NCBI GenBank assembly: GCA_035464115.1 | Contig: DATHSN010000408.1 | Coordinates: forward strand, 1 to 6,356 | Source of the DNA: DATHSN01 sp035464115 | GTDB lineage: Bacteria; Actinomycetota; Acidimicrobiia; Acidimicrobiales; SKKL01 | Direction of reading: 5' to 3' | Length of the DNA: 6,356 nt | Part shown: in pieces, positions 1 to 6,356 of the stretch | Numbering within the stretch: position 1 is the first letter of the stretch | How the letters are laid out: each line of letters starts with the position of its first letter | Translations under genes and position numbers: made by a program | The notes under the pieces: generated by a model | Told to the model about the DNA's origin: nothing | Database searches by the model: none | What the model saw: only the letters and a program-made list of their open reading frames with translations

Positions 1-3000
1 CCGACGGCGACGACGATGCCATCGGGGAGCGTGATCGGGGTCATGATCCGATCGAGCAGGCGGAGCGCGAGCACATCGGCCTCGTGACGGCTGTTCGGCG
101 GCTCGGCGAGCACGACGAACTCGTCGCCGCCGAGCCGAGCGACGGTGTCGCCGTCGCGCACGTCGCCGGCGAGGCGCTGCGCGATCGTGGCCAGCACGTG
201 GTCGCCGGCGGCATGTCCGTAGGCGTCGTTGACCGGCTTGAAGCGGTCCAGGTCGACGAACATCACGCTGGGCAGGGCCCCGGTGCGACCGGATCGGTGC
301 AACGACGAGGCCAGCCGGTCGAGGAACAGGGCGCGGTTCACCAGGCCCGTGAGGGGGTCATGCGTCGCGTCGTGGGCCAGCCGCGCCTCGAGCGCACGTC
401 GCTCGGTCAGGTCGACGATGGTGCCGATGAGGCGTCGACCCCCGTCGATGGGGCGCAGCGTCGTGACCACGAACCGGCGCTCGCCGTCGACGGGGACCAC
501 GTGGTGCTCCCGTCGCACCTCGACGGCTTGCTGGGCGGCGTGGAACACCGTGGCGACGAGCTCGTCGCGCTCGTCGTCGAGCAGGAAGTCGAGCCAGCCG
601 AGGCCCACCAGTCTCCGCAGTGGGACCCGCATCAGCTCCCGCAGCGCGGTGTTCGCGTAGTCGATGCCGCCGCTCGCGTCCGTGGTGAACACCGGCACCG
701 GTGCGGCGTCGGCCAGCGAGCGGAACCGCTCCTCGCTCTCCACGAGCGCCGCTTGCGCGGCGAGGGTGTCGGTGAGGTCGTGGAACACGGTGAACACGCC
801 CGGCCCGGAGGGCAGGGGGATGGGGCGGGCGGTGACCTCGATCCACCGCAGCTCGGCGTCGGGACGGTGCACGCCCATGATGAACCCGTCGACCGGCATG
901 CCGGTGCGGAGCGTCACCATCGCCGGGTGGGCGTCGCCCGGCAACGGCCGGCCGTCGCCGTCGAGCGTCCGCCAGCGCGGATCGATCGAGGTGCGCCCGG
1001 CGAGCTGGTCGCTCGTCAAGCCGAGGATGTGCTCCGCGGCCGCGTTGGCGCTCACGATCTCGCCGTTGGTGGTCTGGACGACCAGGCCCTCGTGGAGGTT
1101 CTCGACGACGGCCCGGTGGCGTCCCTCGGACTCGGCCAGCTCCGCGCGCGCGTGGTGCTCGGCGGTGACGTCGGTGAGCGACACGACCGCGCCGTGGCCG
1201 AGGTCGGTGGCGACGGGTTCCGCGCTGACCCTCAGCCAGCGCCGGTCGGGCTCGGGCCCGACGCCGACCTCGACGGCATCGACCGGGCGCTGGTGGGTCA
1301 CGACGTCGCTGACCGGGGTGAACCCGGACCCCACAGGGGATCCGTCGACGCTCACCATGTCGCTGAGCGCCGTGTCGGTGGCGAGCCCGACCAGGGTGGC
1401 GGCATCGGGCACCCCCAACAGGTCGGCTGCGGCGGTGTTCGCAGCGACCACCCGACCGGTCTGGTCGTGCAGCATCACACCGTGACGGATGGCGTCGAGG
1501 ATGGCGCGCAGCTGGCGCTCGGCGGCCCGCCCCTCGGTCCCGTCGGGGACCACCGCGACGGCGCCGGCGATGTCGCCGCGGTCGTCTCGCCACGCCTGGC
1601 TGGTGGCGACCACCGGAACCTCGTCGCCGGTGTCGCGGTGCCGGATCAGGCCCTCCATCGTCACCTGCTCGCCGCTGAGCAGGGCCTGCGTGAGTGGCAG
1701 ATCGCCCGCGTCGAGCGGCGAGCCGTCGCGTCCGAGCAGCTGCAGGGTCGACCCGTCGAGATCGCCGAGGGAGGCGCCGGGGCCCGGCCGGAGCCGAGCG
1801 AGGTCGGTGGCGGCACGGTTCACGGCCAGGATGGCCCCGTCGCGGTCGATGGCGACGACCCCGGAGGGCACCGCGTCGACGATGGCGGCGAGGGTGGCCC
1901 GCCCCGACCGCAGCTCGGCGGTGAGCCGTCGCTGCTCGGACACGTCGCGCAGCGCGACGTGCAGCTCGATGTCACGGCCATAGCCGGCGACGACGGCGCC
2001 GACCTCCAACTCGCACCACACCCTGGCCGTGGCCGCGGCGGCCAGCGCCTCGACCTCGCGACGCTCCACGCCTCCGGTGCGCACCGCGGCGTCGATGGCG
2101 TCGTCGAGCAGGGCGTGGTGCGACGCTGCGATCAGCGTCGTGAGGGGTGCCCCGATCACGTCGGCGGGCGCGAGCTCCAGGAGCGTGGCCACCGACGAGG
2201 TCACGAACCGGATCCGCCGGTCGAGACCGACGCGCATCAACACGTCGGCGGCGTTCTCGGCCACGAACCGGGCCTCGGCCTCCGCGGCCACGAGCGCGGT
2301 CACGTCGCGCCCCACCGACAGCACGAGCGGCGTGCCGTCGCCGAGCTCGACCGGCCTGTCGTCCCAGCTCGTCACCACCGTGGAGCCGTCCGGAGCCTCG
2401 CTCCGCGCGATCGAGCCACGGGTCGACACACCCTCGCGCAGCCCGGGTAGCTGCGCCCGCAGCCCGGCCATCTCCTCGTCGCGCAACAGCTCGTCGAGGC
2501 GCTCACCGACGAGGTCGTGCGGTGACCGTCCGTGCGACGCGGCCCACGCCCGGTTGCAGAACTCCAGTCGCAGGTCGTCCGCCCGGTACAGGTGCACGCG
2601 GTCGGGGAGCTCGTCGAGGATCCCTTCGTAGAACGCCTCCAACCTGAGCCGCTTGCGACGGGCCCGTCGTCGCGCCCACACGACCGCAGCGGTCACCCAA
2701 CCGACGAGGGCCACCGCCACGGCGGCGTTGGCGACCCGCATGGCGCGCTGCAGATCGGCCTGCAGGCCGGTGTCGAGCGCCTCCTCGGCCCAAGAGATCG
2801 CGAGCCAGGCGTCGAGCACCGCCTCGAGGAAGGGCCGGTCGTCGGTCCCGGCGTCGGCGCGCCCCGCGGCGGCGGTGCCCAGCACCATCGCCACCACGTC
2901 GTCGCCCACCAGGTCGACGTGGGGAGCGAGGCCGGTCGCAGCCTCGGTGAGCTCGTCCGCCAGCTCGCCCGCCGCCGGTCCGGCCGCGTCGGGGTCGTGG

Positions 3001-3188
3001 TCGGCACCGGACCCGATCAGCGCCGCCTCCACCCGGTCGAGGGCCTCGTCGACCGCCTCCTCGCGAGCGCCGAGCTCCGACACCTGGCGCAGCTCGACCA
3101 CGGCCAGCGCGGTCGCGGCGAGCAGCCCGGTCATCGCCGTCGACGCGATCAGCCGTGTCCAGAACGCTCCCGATGCCCTCGTCTGCAC
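1..3188 (-). CDS. Membrane-anchored six-PAS diguanylate cyclase (GGDEF), 3' end beyond window
   Basis: Read by hand as one uninterrupted minus-strand frame of 1062 codons, open at base 1. The likely role is an inner-membrane sensor that makes cyclic-di-GMP from two GTP. In order: transmembrane helix about residues 12-31, acidic extracytoplasmic segment about 33-150, second helix about 153-172 followed by an Arg-rich stop-transfer stretch, then six PAS domains at about 186-297, 308-417, 433-549, 560-675, 691-806 and 822-929. Most PAS units end in a typical DVT, DVS or DLT motif. The GGDEF domain starts near 937 with DPLTGLVNR, has DLDRFK at 979-984 and GGDEF at 1020-1024 (bases 117-131). RDGD at 1011-1014 lies exactly five residues before GGDEF, the position of the allosteric product-inhibition site. 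The GTG start at 3186-3188 is chosen because GGAGGT lies seven bases upstream and codons further upstream lose the G/C third-base bias; an in-frame ATG at 3228-3230 has no such site. The GGDEF domain is incomplete here, and an EAL domain could follow outside the window. I see no LOV cysteine motif; PAS ligands are unknown. Confidence 0.93.
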   Translation of the reverse strand, partial: MQTRASGAFWTRLIASTAMTGLLAATALAVVELRQVSELGAREEAVDEALDRVEAALIGSGADHDPDAAGPAAGELADELTEAATGLAPHVDLVGDDVVAMVLGTAAAGRADAGTDDRPFLEAVLDAWLAISWAEEALDTGLQADLQRAMRVANAAVAVALVGWVTAAVVWARRRARRKRLRLEAFYEGILDELPDRVHLYRADDLRLEFCNRAWAASHGRSPHDLVGERLDELLRDEEMAGLRAQLPGLREGVSTRGSIARSEAPDGSTVVTSWDDRPVELGDGTPLVLSVGRDVTALVAAEAEARFVAENAADVLMRVGLDRRIRFVTSSVATLLELAPADVIGAPLTTLIAASHHALLDDAIDAAVRTGGVERREVEALAAAATARVWCELEVGAVVAGYGRDIELHVALRDVSEQRRLTAELRSGRATLAAIVDAVPSGVVAIDRDGAILAVNRAATDLARLRPGPGASLGDLDGSTLQLLGRDGSPLDAGDLPLTQALLSGEQVTMEGLIRHRDTGDEVPVVATSQAWRDDRGDIAGAVAVVPDGTEGRAAERQLRAILDAIRHGVMLHDQTGRVVAANTAAADLLGVPDAATLVGLATDTALSDMVSVDGSPVGSGFTPVSDVVTHQRPVDAVEVGVGPEPDRRWLRVSAEPVATDLGHGAVVSLTDVTAEHHARAELAESEGRHRAVVENLHEGLVVQTTNGEIVSANAAAEHILGLTSDQLAGRTSIDPRWRTLDGDGRPLPGDAHPAMVTLRTGMPVDGFIMGVHRPDAELRWIEVTARPIPLPSGPGVFTVFHDLTDTLAAQAALVESEERFRSLADAAPVPVFTTDASGGIDYANTALRELMRVPLRRLVGLGWLDFLLDDERDELVATVFHAAQQAVEVRREHHVVPVDGERRFVVTTLRPIDGGRRLIGTIVDLTERRALEARLAHDATHDPLTGLVNRALFLDRLASSLHRSGRTGALPSVMFVDLDRFKPVNDAYGHAAGDHVLATIAQRLAGDVRDGDTVARLGGDEFVVLAEPPNSRHEADVLALRLLDRIMTPITLPDGIVVAV

Positions 3189-3194
3189 CCGGTG

Positions 3195-3200
3195 ACCTCC
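3195..3200 (-). promoter_or_regulatory. Shine-Dalgarno site fixing the GTG start of the six-PAS cyclase
   Basis: On the minus strand the sequence GGAGGT sits six to seven bases before the GTG at 3188-3186. It is a near-perfect complement of the 16S rRNA 3' end at ideal spacing. This decides the start in favour of GTG 3188 over the in-frame ATG 14 codons upstream, which has no purine-rich site before it. Confidence 0.8.
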
Positions 3201-3241
3201 AGCAGACGGGTACCGATCGTGAGGGTGCATCGGCACGGACG

Positions 3242-3260
3242 ACCCCCCGGAACAGGGGGT
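3242..3260. repeat. Inverted repeat ACCCCC-N7-GGGGGT
   Basis: Bases 3242-3247 (ACCCCC) and 3255-3260 (GGGGGT) are perfect reverse complements separated by seven bases. The repeat is 54 bases upstream of the GTG start of the minus-strand gene, a plausible place for an operator or for a hairpin in its 5' leader. No U-tract follows on either strand, so an ordinary intrinsic terminator is unlikely. The function is unknown; short GC-only arms can arise by chance in DNA this rich in G and C. Confidence 0.45.
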
Positions 3261-3311
3261 GTGACGGGCGCCTCGGGAGACCGGATGCCAGGCGCGGGAT
3301 ATGGCTGTTGT

Positions 3312-3319
3312 CACATGTG
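3312..3319. repeat. Palindrome CACATGTG
   Basis: A perfect 8-base palindrome in the divergent intergenic region, more AT-rich than its surroundings. It overlaps the TTGTCA at 3308-3313 that loosely resembles a plus-strand -35 box. It could be a small operator half-site pair; there is no further evidence. Confidence 0.3.
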
Positions 3320-3342
3320 GAGCGCGGCGTGCCGGTGCGGCC

Positions 3343-3352
3343 GACCATGGTC
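3343..3352. repeat. Palindrome GACCATGGTC just before the phosphodiesterase start
   Basis: A perfect 10-base palindrome ending two bases before the GTG at 3355-3357, the preferred start of the plus-strand gene. It is the longest uninterrupted palindrome I found in the intergenic region. A repressor bound here would cover the translation start or a leaderless transcription start. If translation instead starts at ATG 3301, the palindrome is inside coding sequence and may have no role. Confidence 0.35.
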
Positions 3353-3354
3353 AG

Positions 3355-5235
3355 GTGAGGTCGTTGGATGCCGTCGTCGACCGCCCGGGGCGGATGGTCG
3401 CTGTCTACGCAGCGGTGGGAGCCGGCTGGGTGGCTGCGTCGTCCGTGCTGGCCGCGCAGCACGAGTCGAGCGCCCTCATCGAGGTCGCCAAGGGGGTGGC
3501 GTTCGTCGCCGTCACCTCCGCGCTGCTCGTAGCGCTGGTGACCGCCCACGATCGCCGCCGTCAGCGTGAGGCCGCCCGCCTGCGCTCGCTCATCGAGGCG
3601 GCGGGCGACGTCGCCTACCGCGTCCGGCTCAGACCCGAGCCCGCGTTCGAGTACATCTCCGACGGGATCACCGACCTGGTCGGCCTGTCGCCCGAGGACC
3701 ACTACGCCCGCCCGGAGCTCGGGATGCTGTTGGTGCACCCCGACGACCGCGGCGTGCTGGGCGACATCGCTCGGGCCGAGGCCGACCACCTGTCGGCGTC
3801 GGTGCGCTGGCTGCTCGGCGACGGCCGGGTGCTGCACACCCACCAGGACGTGAGCATCGTGCGGGATCGTCACGGCGCGCCCGTTGCGCTCGACGGACGG
3901 ATCCGCGACGTGACCCAGGTCCACCGCGACGCGGCCGAGGCGTTGGTCGGCGAGGCGATCCTGGGGTGGATCAGCGAGGGGATCGACGCCACCGCCATCG
4001 CCACGCGGGTCTGCGAACGCCTCGTCGACACCATGGAGGTCGAGGTGGCGTGGTTCGGCGTGCCCCTCGACGACGGGTCCGTCCGCGCCGTCGCCGGCGC
4101 CGGCGATCGCGACTACGTCGACGGGCTCGACGTCCGGTGGGACGAGGGGCCTCTCGCCAACGGTCCGACCGGCAGCGCCATCCGGCAGCGTCGACCCGTC
4201 TCCATGCAGCCCGGGCACCCCGGCTACGGCCCCTGGCGGCAACGGGCCGCGTCCGAGGGCTTCACCGCGTCCCTCGCGGTGCCGCTGGTGTGGCGCGGCG
4301 TCGTCGTCGGCGTGCTCAACGTCTACTCCCGGTTCGGCGATCCCTTCGACGAGGTCCACGTCGCCCGCTTCGACCGGATCGGCCGCCGGCTCGCGATCGG
4401 CCTGTCGCTCGTCGGACCGTCTCCGGCGCCGACCTCGCACCACCGGCGTCCCGCCGGGTCGGCCGCTCCGTTCGACGTCGCCGCCGCCATCGCCGACGGC
4501 CGCGTCGAGCCCTTCTGGCAACCCCAGATCGACCCGTCGACCGGGCGGATCGTCGCCGCCGAGGCGCTCGTGCGCGGCCGCGACGCGACCGGGGCGGTCA
4601 TCGCCCCGGCGGTGCTGTTGCCCGCCGCCGAGGAGTCGGGGCTGCTGGTCGATCTCGGCCGGACCCTCCGCCGCCGGGCCCTCACCGACGCCACGCGCTG
4701 GGTCGGCACGCACCTCGACCGCGTCTGCCTCAACGTGTCCGTCGCCGAGCTGGTCGATCCGAGCTTCGTCGCCGACTTCAGGGCCGACCTCGCCGAGCGA
4801 CGGCTGAGGCCCGACCAGATCGAGCTCGAGCTGGTCGAGACCGCCCAGCTCGACCACCGCGCCACCCGCGCCCTCGCCGAGCTGAACCGCGCCGGTGTCC
4901 GGGTCGCCGTCGACGACTACGGATCGGGGTGGGCGTCGCTCGGCCACCTGGCCCACCTCCCGGCCAACACCTTGAAGATCGACCGGGTGTTCGTCGCCGA
5001 CCTCGGCACCTCGACGCGCATCGACGCGCTGGTCACCTCGACCATCGAGCTCGGTCGCACCCTCGGCCTCACGACGGTCGCCGAGGGCGTGGAGACCGCC
5101 GAGCACGCCCGGATGCTCCACCAGCTCGGGTGCGACCTGCTCCAGGGCTTCCTCTACTCGGCGCCGATCGACGCCACTGCCTTCGACCAGCTCCTCGCCG
5201 CCGCGCCGCCCTGGGCCGCCGGCCACGTCCGGTGA
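3355..5235 (+). CDS. Membrane-bound PAS-GAF-EAL cyclic-di-GMP phosphodiesterase
   Basis: The predicted 626-residue enzyme hydrolyses cyclic-di-GMP to linear pGpG at the inner membrane. Helices at about 14-34 and 44-64 form a tight hairpin with only about nine residues outside, so sensing is probably cytoplasmic. A PAS domain follows at about 74-187 (HPDD at 128-131, ending in RDVTQ), then a GAF domain at about 202-352 (GPTG at 270-273 and a hydrophobic core strand from 308), then an EAL domain from about 373 to the end. Catalytic positions of the EAL family are all present: E403 in EALVR, N460, E492 in ELELVET, D520 and D521 in DDYGSG, K541 in LKID, E577 in AEGVE and Q597 in QGF. There is no GGDEF domain, so this looks like a dedicated phosphodiesterase. 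The start is uncertain. GTG 3355 is preferred because G/C third-base bias begins there, but it lacks a good ribosome binding site. ATG 3301, TTG 3364 (behind AGGTGAGG) and ATG 3394 are alternatives in the same frame. It diverges from the six-PAS cyclase gene and converges on the next gene. Confidence 0.93.
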   Translation: MRSLDAVVDRPGRMVAVYAAVGAGWVAASSVLAAQHESSALIEVAKGVAFVAVTSALLVALVTAHDRRRQREAARLRSLIEAAGDVAYRVRLRPEPAFEYISDGITDLVGLSPEDHYARPELGMLLVHPDDRGVLGDIARAEADHLSASVRWLLGDGRVLHTHQDVSIVRDRHGAPVALDGRIRDVTQVHRDAAEALVGEAILGWISEGIDATAIATRVCERLVDTMEVEVAWFGVPLDDGSVRAVAGAGDRDYVDGLDVRWDEGPLANGPTGSAIRQRRPVSMQPGHPGYGPWRQRAASEGFTASLAVPLVWRGVVVGVLNVYSRFGDPFDEVHVARFDRIGRRLAIGLSLVGPSPAPTSHHRRPAGSAAPFDVAAAIADGRVEPFWQPQIDPSTGRIVAAEALVRGRDATGAVIAPAVLLPAAEESGLLVDLGRTLRRRALTDATRWVGTHLDRVCLNVSVAELVDPSFVADFRADLAERRLRPDQIELELVETAQLDHRATRALAELNRAGVRVAVDDYGSGWASLGHLAHLPANTLKIDRVFVADLGTSTRIDALVTSTIELGRTLGLTTVAEGVETAEHARMLHQLGCDLLQGFLYSAPIDATAFDQLLAAAPPWAAGHVR

Positions 5236-5236
5236 C

Positions 5237-5257
5237 CACCCTCAGCGGGCGAGGGTG
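5237..5257. terminator. Symmetric hairpin at convergent gene ends, possible bidirectional terminator
   Basis: CACCCTC at 5237-5243 and GAGGGTG at 5251-5257 form a perfect 7-base stem with a 7-base loop. The stem begins two bases after the phosphodiesterase stop codon and overlaps the stop codon and last codons of the convergent minus-strand gene. With only six bases between the two stop codons, any terminator must overlap coding sequence, and this hairpin is the only candidate I see. There is no U-tract on either strand, so it would have to act as a U-poor terminator, as proposed for some actinobacteria, or as a 3' stabilising structure. Confidence 0.4.
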
Positions 5258-6356
5258 AGCCAGGAGTCGATGTCGCCCGGTCGGGCGACGGCGAACCCCT
5301 GAGCGTGGTCGCACCCCAACCGGGCGACGGCCTCGAGCTCGGCGGCCGTCTCGACCCCCTCGGCGACCACGTCGAGCCCGAGTCGGTGGGCGAGCGCGGT
5401 GACGGCTGCGACGATCTCGGCGTTGGGCCCGTCGCGGTCGCACCCCGCGACGATGCCCCGGTCGAGCTTGAGGACGTCGAACGGCAGCCGGTGCAGGTAC
5501 CCGAGCGAGGAGTAGCCGGCGCCGAAGTCGTCGATGGCCAGGCGGTGACCGCGGGCCGAGAGACGGTCGAGCACCGGCGGGACTGCCGCATCGTCGATGA
5601 GGATCGACTCGGTGATCTCGAAGCCGATCTGGTGGGGCGCGATCTCGGCGACGTCGAGCGCTGCGCCCACGTCGTCGAGCAGGCCCACGTCGAACAGCTG
5701 GCGCACCGAGAGGTTCACCCACACCACGACGTCGTCGCCGAGGGTCGCCGCGGTGCGGGCCGCGGCGACCGCCTGGCCGAGCACGTCGCGCCCGATGGGG
5801 ATGATGAGGGCGGTCTCCTCGGCGATGCGGATGAACGGCGCCGCCCCCACGGCCCCGGTCGGCGTGTCGACGCGCAGCAGCGCCTCGACCTGGGCGTGGC
5901 GATCGTCGGCGAGCGAGCGCTGGGGTTGGTAGACGAGGTGGATCCGACCGTCGGCGAGGGCGCGCTGCAGATCCTGTTCGATCTCCGATGCGGCCACCGC
6001 CCGGTCGCGGAGGTCACCGCGGAACACCTCCAGCGATCCCCGTTGACGTTCCTTGGCCCGGTACAGGGCGATGTCGGCGTCGCGGATGGCGTCACCGCCC
6101 GTGGAGCCGCTGCCGGCGATCACCAGCCCGGCGGAGGCGCCGACCACCACCCGGGCGGTGCCGACGGTGGCCGGTCGGGCCAGGTCGGCGAGCAGCGCCG
6201 ACACCCGTCGCTCGACCGCGGCGGGGTCGCGATCGCGGATCAGGGCCAGGAACTCGTCGCCGCCGAAGCGGCCGACCATCTCCCCGCCGCCGTGGGAGAG
6301 CCCCGACGCGAGCCGCCCACCGATCTGGGTGAGGAGCTCGTCGCCGACCGCGTGGC
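5242..6356 (-). CDS. GGDEF-EAL cyclic-di-GMP turnover protein, C-terminal part; 5' end beyond window
   Basis: This minus-strand frame is open at the right window edge and ends with TGA at 5244-5242, giving 370 residues. The ATG at 6277-6279 is internal: codons upstream to 6354 still read as GGDEF-domain sequence (AVGDELLTQIGGRLA before RFGGDEF), so the true start lies outside. The GGDEF motif is at bases 6250-6264, matching an active cyclase. The inhibitory-site position five residues before it reads GGGE instead of RxxD. The EAL domain that follows is complete: EALLR (Glu at 5884-5886), Asn of NLS at 5713-5715, FEITES, DDFGAG (the two Asp at 5527-5532), LKLD (Lys at 5467-5469), AEGVE (Glu at 5359-5361) and QGF (Gln at 5299-5301). 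All known catalytic residues are present, so the protein may both make and hydrolyse cyclic-di-GMP, or one domain may regulate the other. The N-terminal sensor is not visible. Its stop lies six bases from that of the convergent phosphodiesterase gene. Confidence 0.93.
   Translation of the reverse strand, partial: HAVGDELLTQIGGRLASGLSHGGGEMVGRFGGDEFLALIRDRDPAAVERRVSALLADLARPATVGTARVVVGASAGLVIAGSGSTGGDAIRDADIALYRAKERQRGSLEVFRGDLRDRAVAASEIEQDLQRALADGRIHLVYQPQRSLADDRHAQVEALLRVDTPTGAVGAAPFIRIAEETALIIPIGRDVLGQAVAAARTAATLGDDVVVWVNLSVRQLFDVGLLDDVGAALDVAEIAPHQIGFEITESILIDDAAVPPVLDRLSARGHRLAIDDFGAGYSSLGYLHRLPFDVLKLDRGIVAGCDRDGPNAEIVAAVTALAHRLGLDVVAEGVETAAELEAVARLGCDHAQGFAVARPGDIDSWLTLAR

Larger units (their letters stand above)
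3189..3354. promoter_or_regulatory. Divergent intergenic region between cyclase and phosphodiesterase genes
   Basis: This stretch separates two divergently transcribed genes and must hold the promoter for at least the minus-strand gene. Third-base G/C bias collapses in either gene frame if it is extended into it: for example the plus frame from 3301 uses GCT, GTT, ACA, TGT and GGA codons that are rare downstream. It is therefore probably non-coding. No -35/-10 pair is convincing. TTGTCA at 3308-3313 resembles a plus-strand -35 box, but no TANNNT element follows at 16-18 bases. Three inverted repeats lie inside and are listed separately. I saw no cyclic-di-GMP riboswitch-like fold by eye. Confidence 0.6.

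Noticed and set aside
358..1593. A 411-residue minus-strand frame overlapping the six-PAS cyclase.
   Set aside because: It is an Arg-rich shifted frame of the real gene. The true frame is open at the left window edge and carries the domains.
84..2450. A 788-residue open frame on the plus strand.
   Set aside because: It is antisense to the six-PAS cyclase. Its translation is a low-complexity mix of Gly, Arg, His, Asp and Val with no domain, while the opposite strand reads as clear PAS and GGDEF domains. Long empty frames are expected in DNA this rich in G and C.
3228..3230. In-frame ATG as an alternative start of the six-PAS cyclase.
   Set aside because: It has no ribosome binding site, and the 14 codons between it and GTG 3188 lack the G/C third-base bias. 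The GTG has GGAGGT at ideal spacing.
3189..3354. A cyclic-di-GMP riboswitch in the divergent intergenic region.
   Set aside because: I looked because all neighbouring genes act on cyclic-di-GMP, but saw no GEMM-like conserved segments or paired helices. A covariance-model search would settle it.
2503..5226. A 907-residue open frame on the minus strand.
   Set aside because: It is antisense to the phosphodiesterase and also crosses the divergent intergenic region and the cyclase N-terminus in the wrong frame. Its product is repetitive Gly, Asp, Val and Arg with no recognisable fold.
3966..5258. A 430-residue open frame on the plus strand within the phosphodiesterase gene.
   Set aside because: It is a shifted reading of the EAL gene, made mostly of Arg, Pro, Gly and Ala. 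The overlapping frame has all EAL catalytic motifs, so this one is a shadow.

Overview
The window comes from a very GC-rich chromosome. Nearly every third codon position in the three real genes is G or C, and long spurious open frames lie antisense to them. One gene starts at GTG behind a clear GGAGGT ribosome binding site. This, plus the abundance of multi-PAS cyclic-di-GMP signalling proteins, fits a high-GC actinobacterium, possibly of the class Acidimicrobiia; the placement is inference, because nothing here is a taxonomic marker. I see no tRNA, rRNA, CRISPR array, insertion sequence, phage gene or attachment site.

Almost all of the window is three genes for making and breaking the second messenger cyclic-di-GMP (c-di-GMP). 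Bases 1-3188 (minus strand) encode most of a large membrane-anchored sensor: two transmembrane helices around an acidic extracytoplasmic segment, six tandem PAS domains, then a GGDEF diguanylate cyclase domain with a complete inhibitory RxxD site. Its 3' end lies beyond base 1. A non-coding stretch of about 166 bases (3189-3354) separates it from a divergently transcribed gene (about 3355-5235, plus strand). That gene encodes a two-helix membrane hairpin, one PAS, one GAF and an EAL phosphodiesterase domain with every catalytic residue present and no GGDEF domain. Six bases after its stop, the third gene (5242 to beyond 6356, minus strand) ends convergently. It is the C-terminal part of a GGDEF-EAL protein whose GGDEF keeps the active-site motif but lacks the RxxD site.

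The locus therefore holds a likely cyclase (possibly bifunctional beyond the window edge), a likely dedicated phosphodiesterase and a likely bifunctional enzyme, side by side. The divergent pair shares one upstream region with three short inverted repeats, so opposing activities could be co-regulated there. The convergent pair shares a small symmetric hairpin that could end transcription in both directions. The families are well known; the novelty, if any, lies in the arrangement, the unfamiliar acidic sensor segment and the stacked PAS array.
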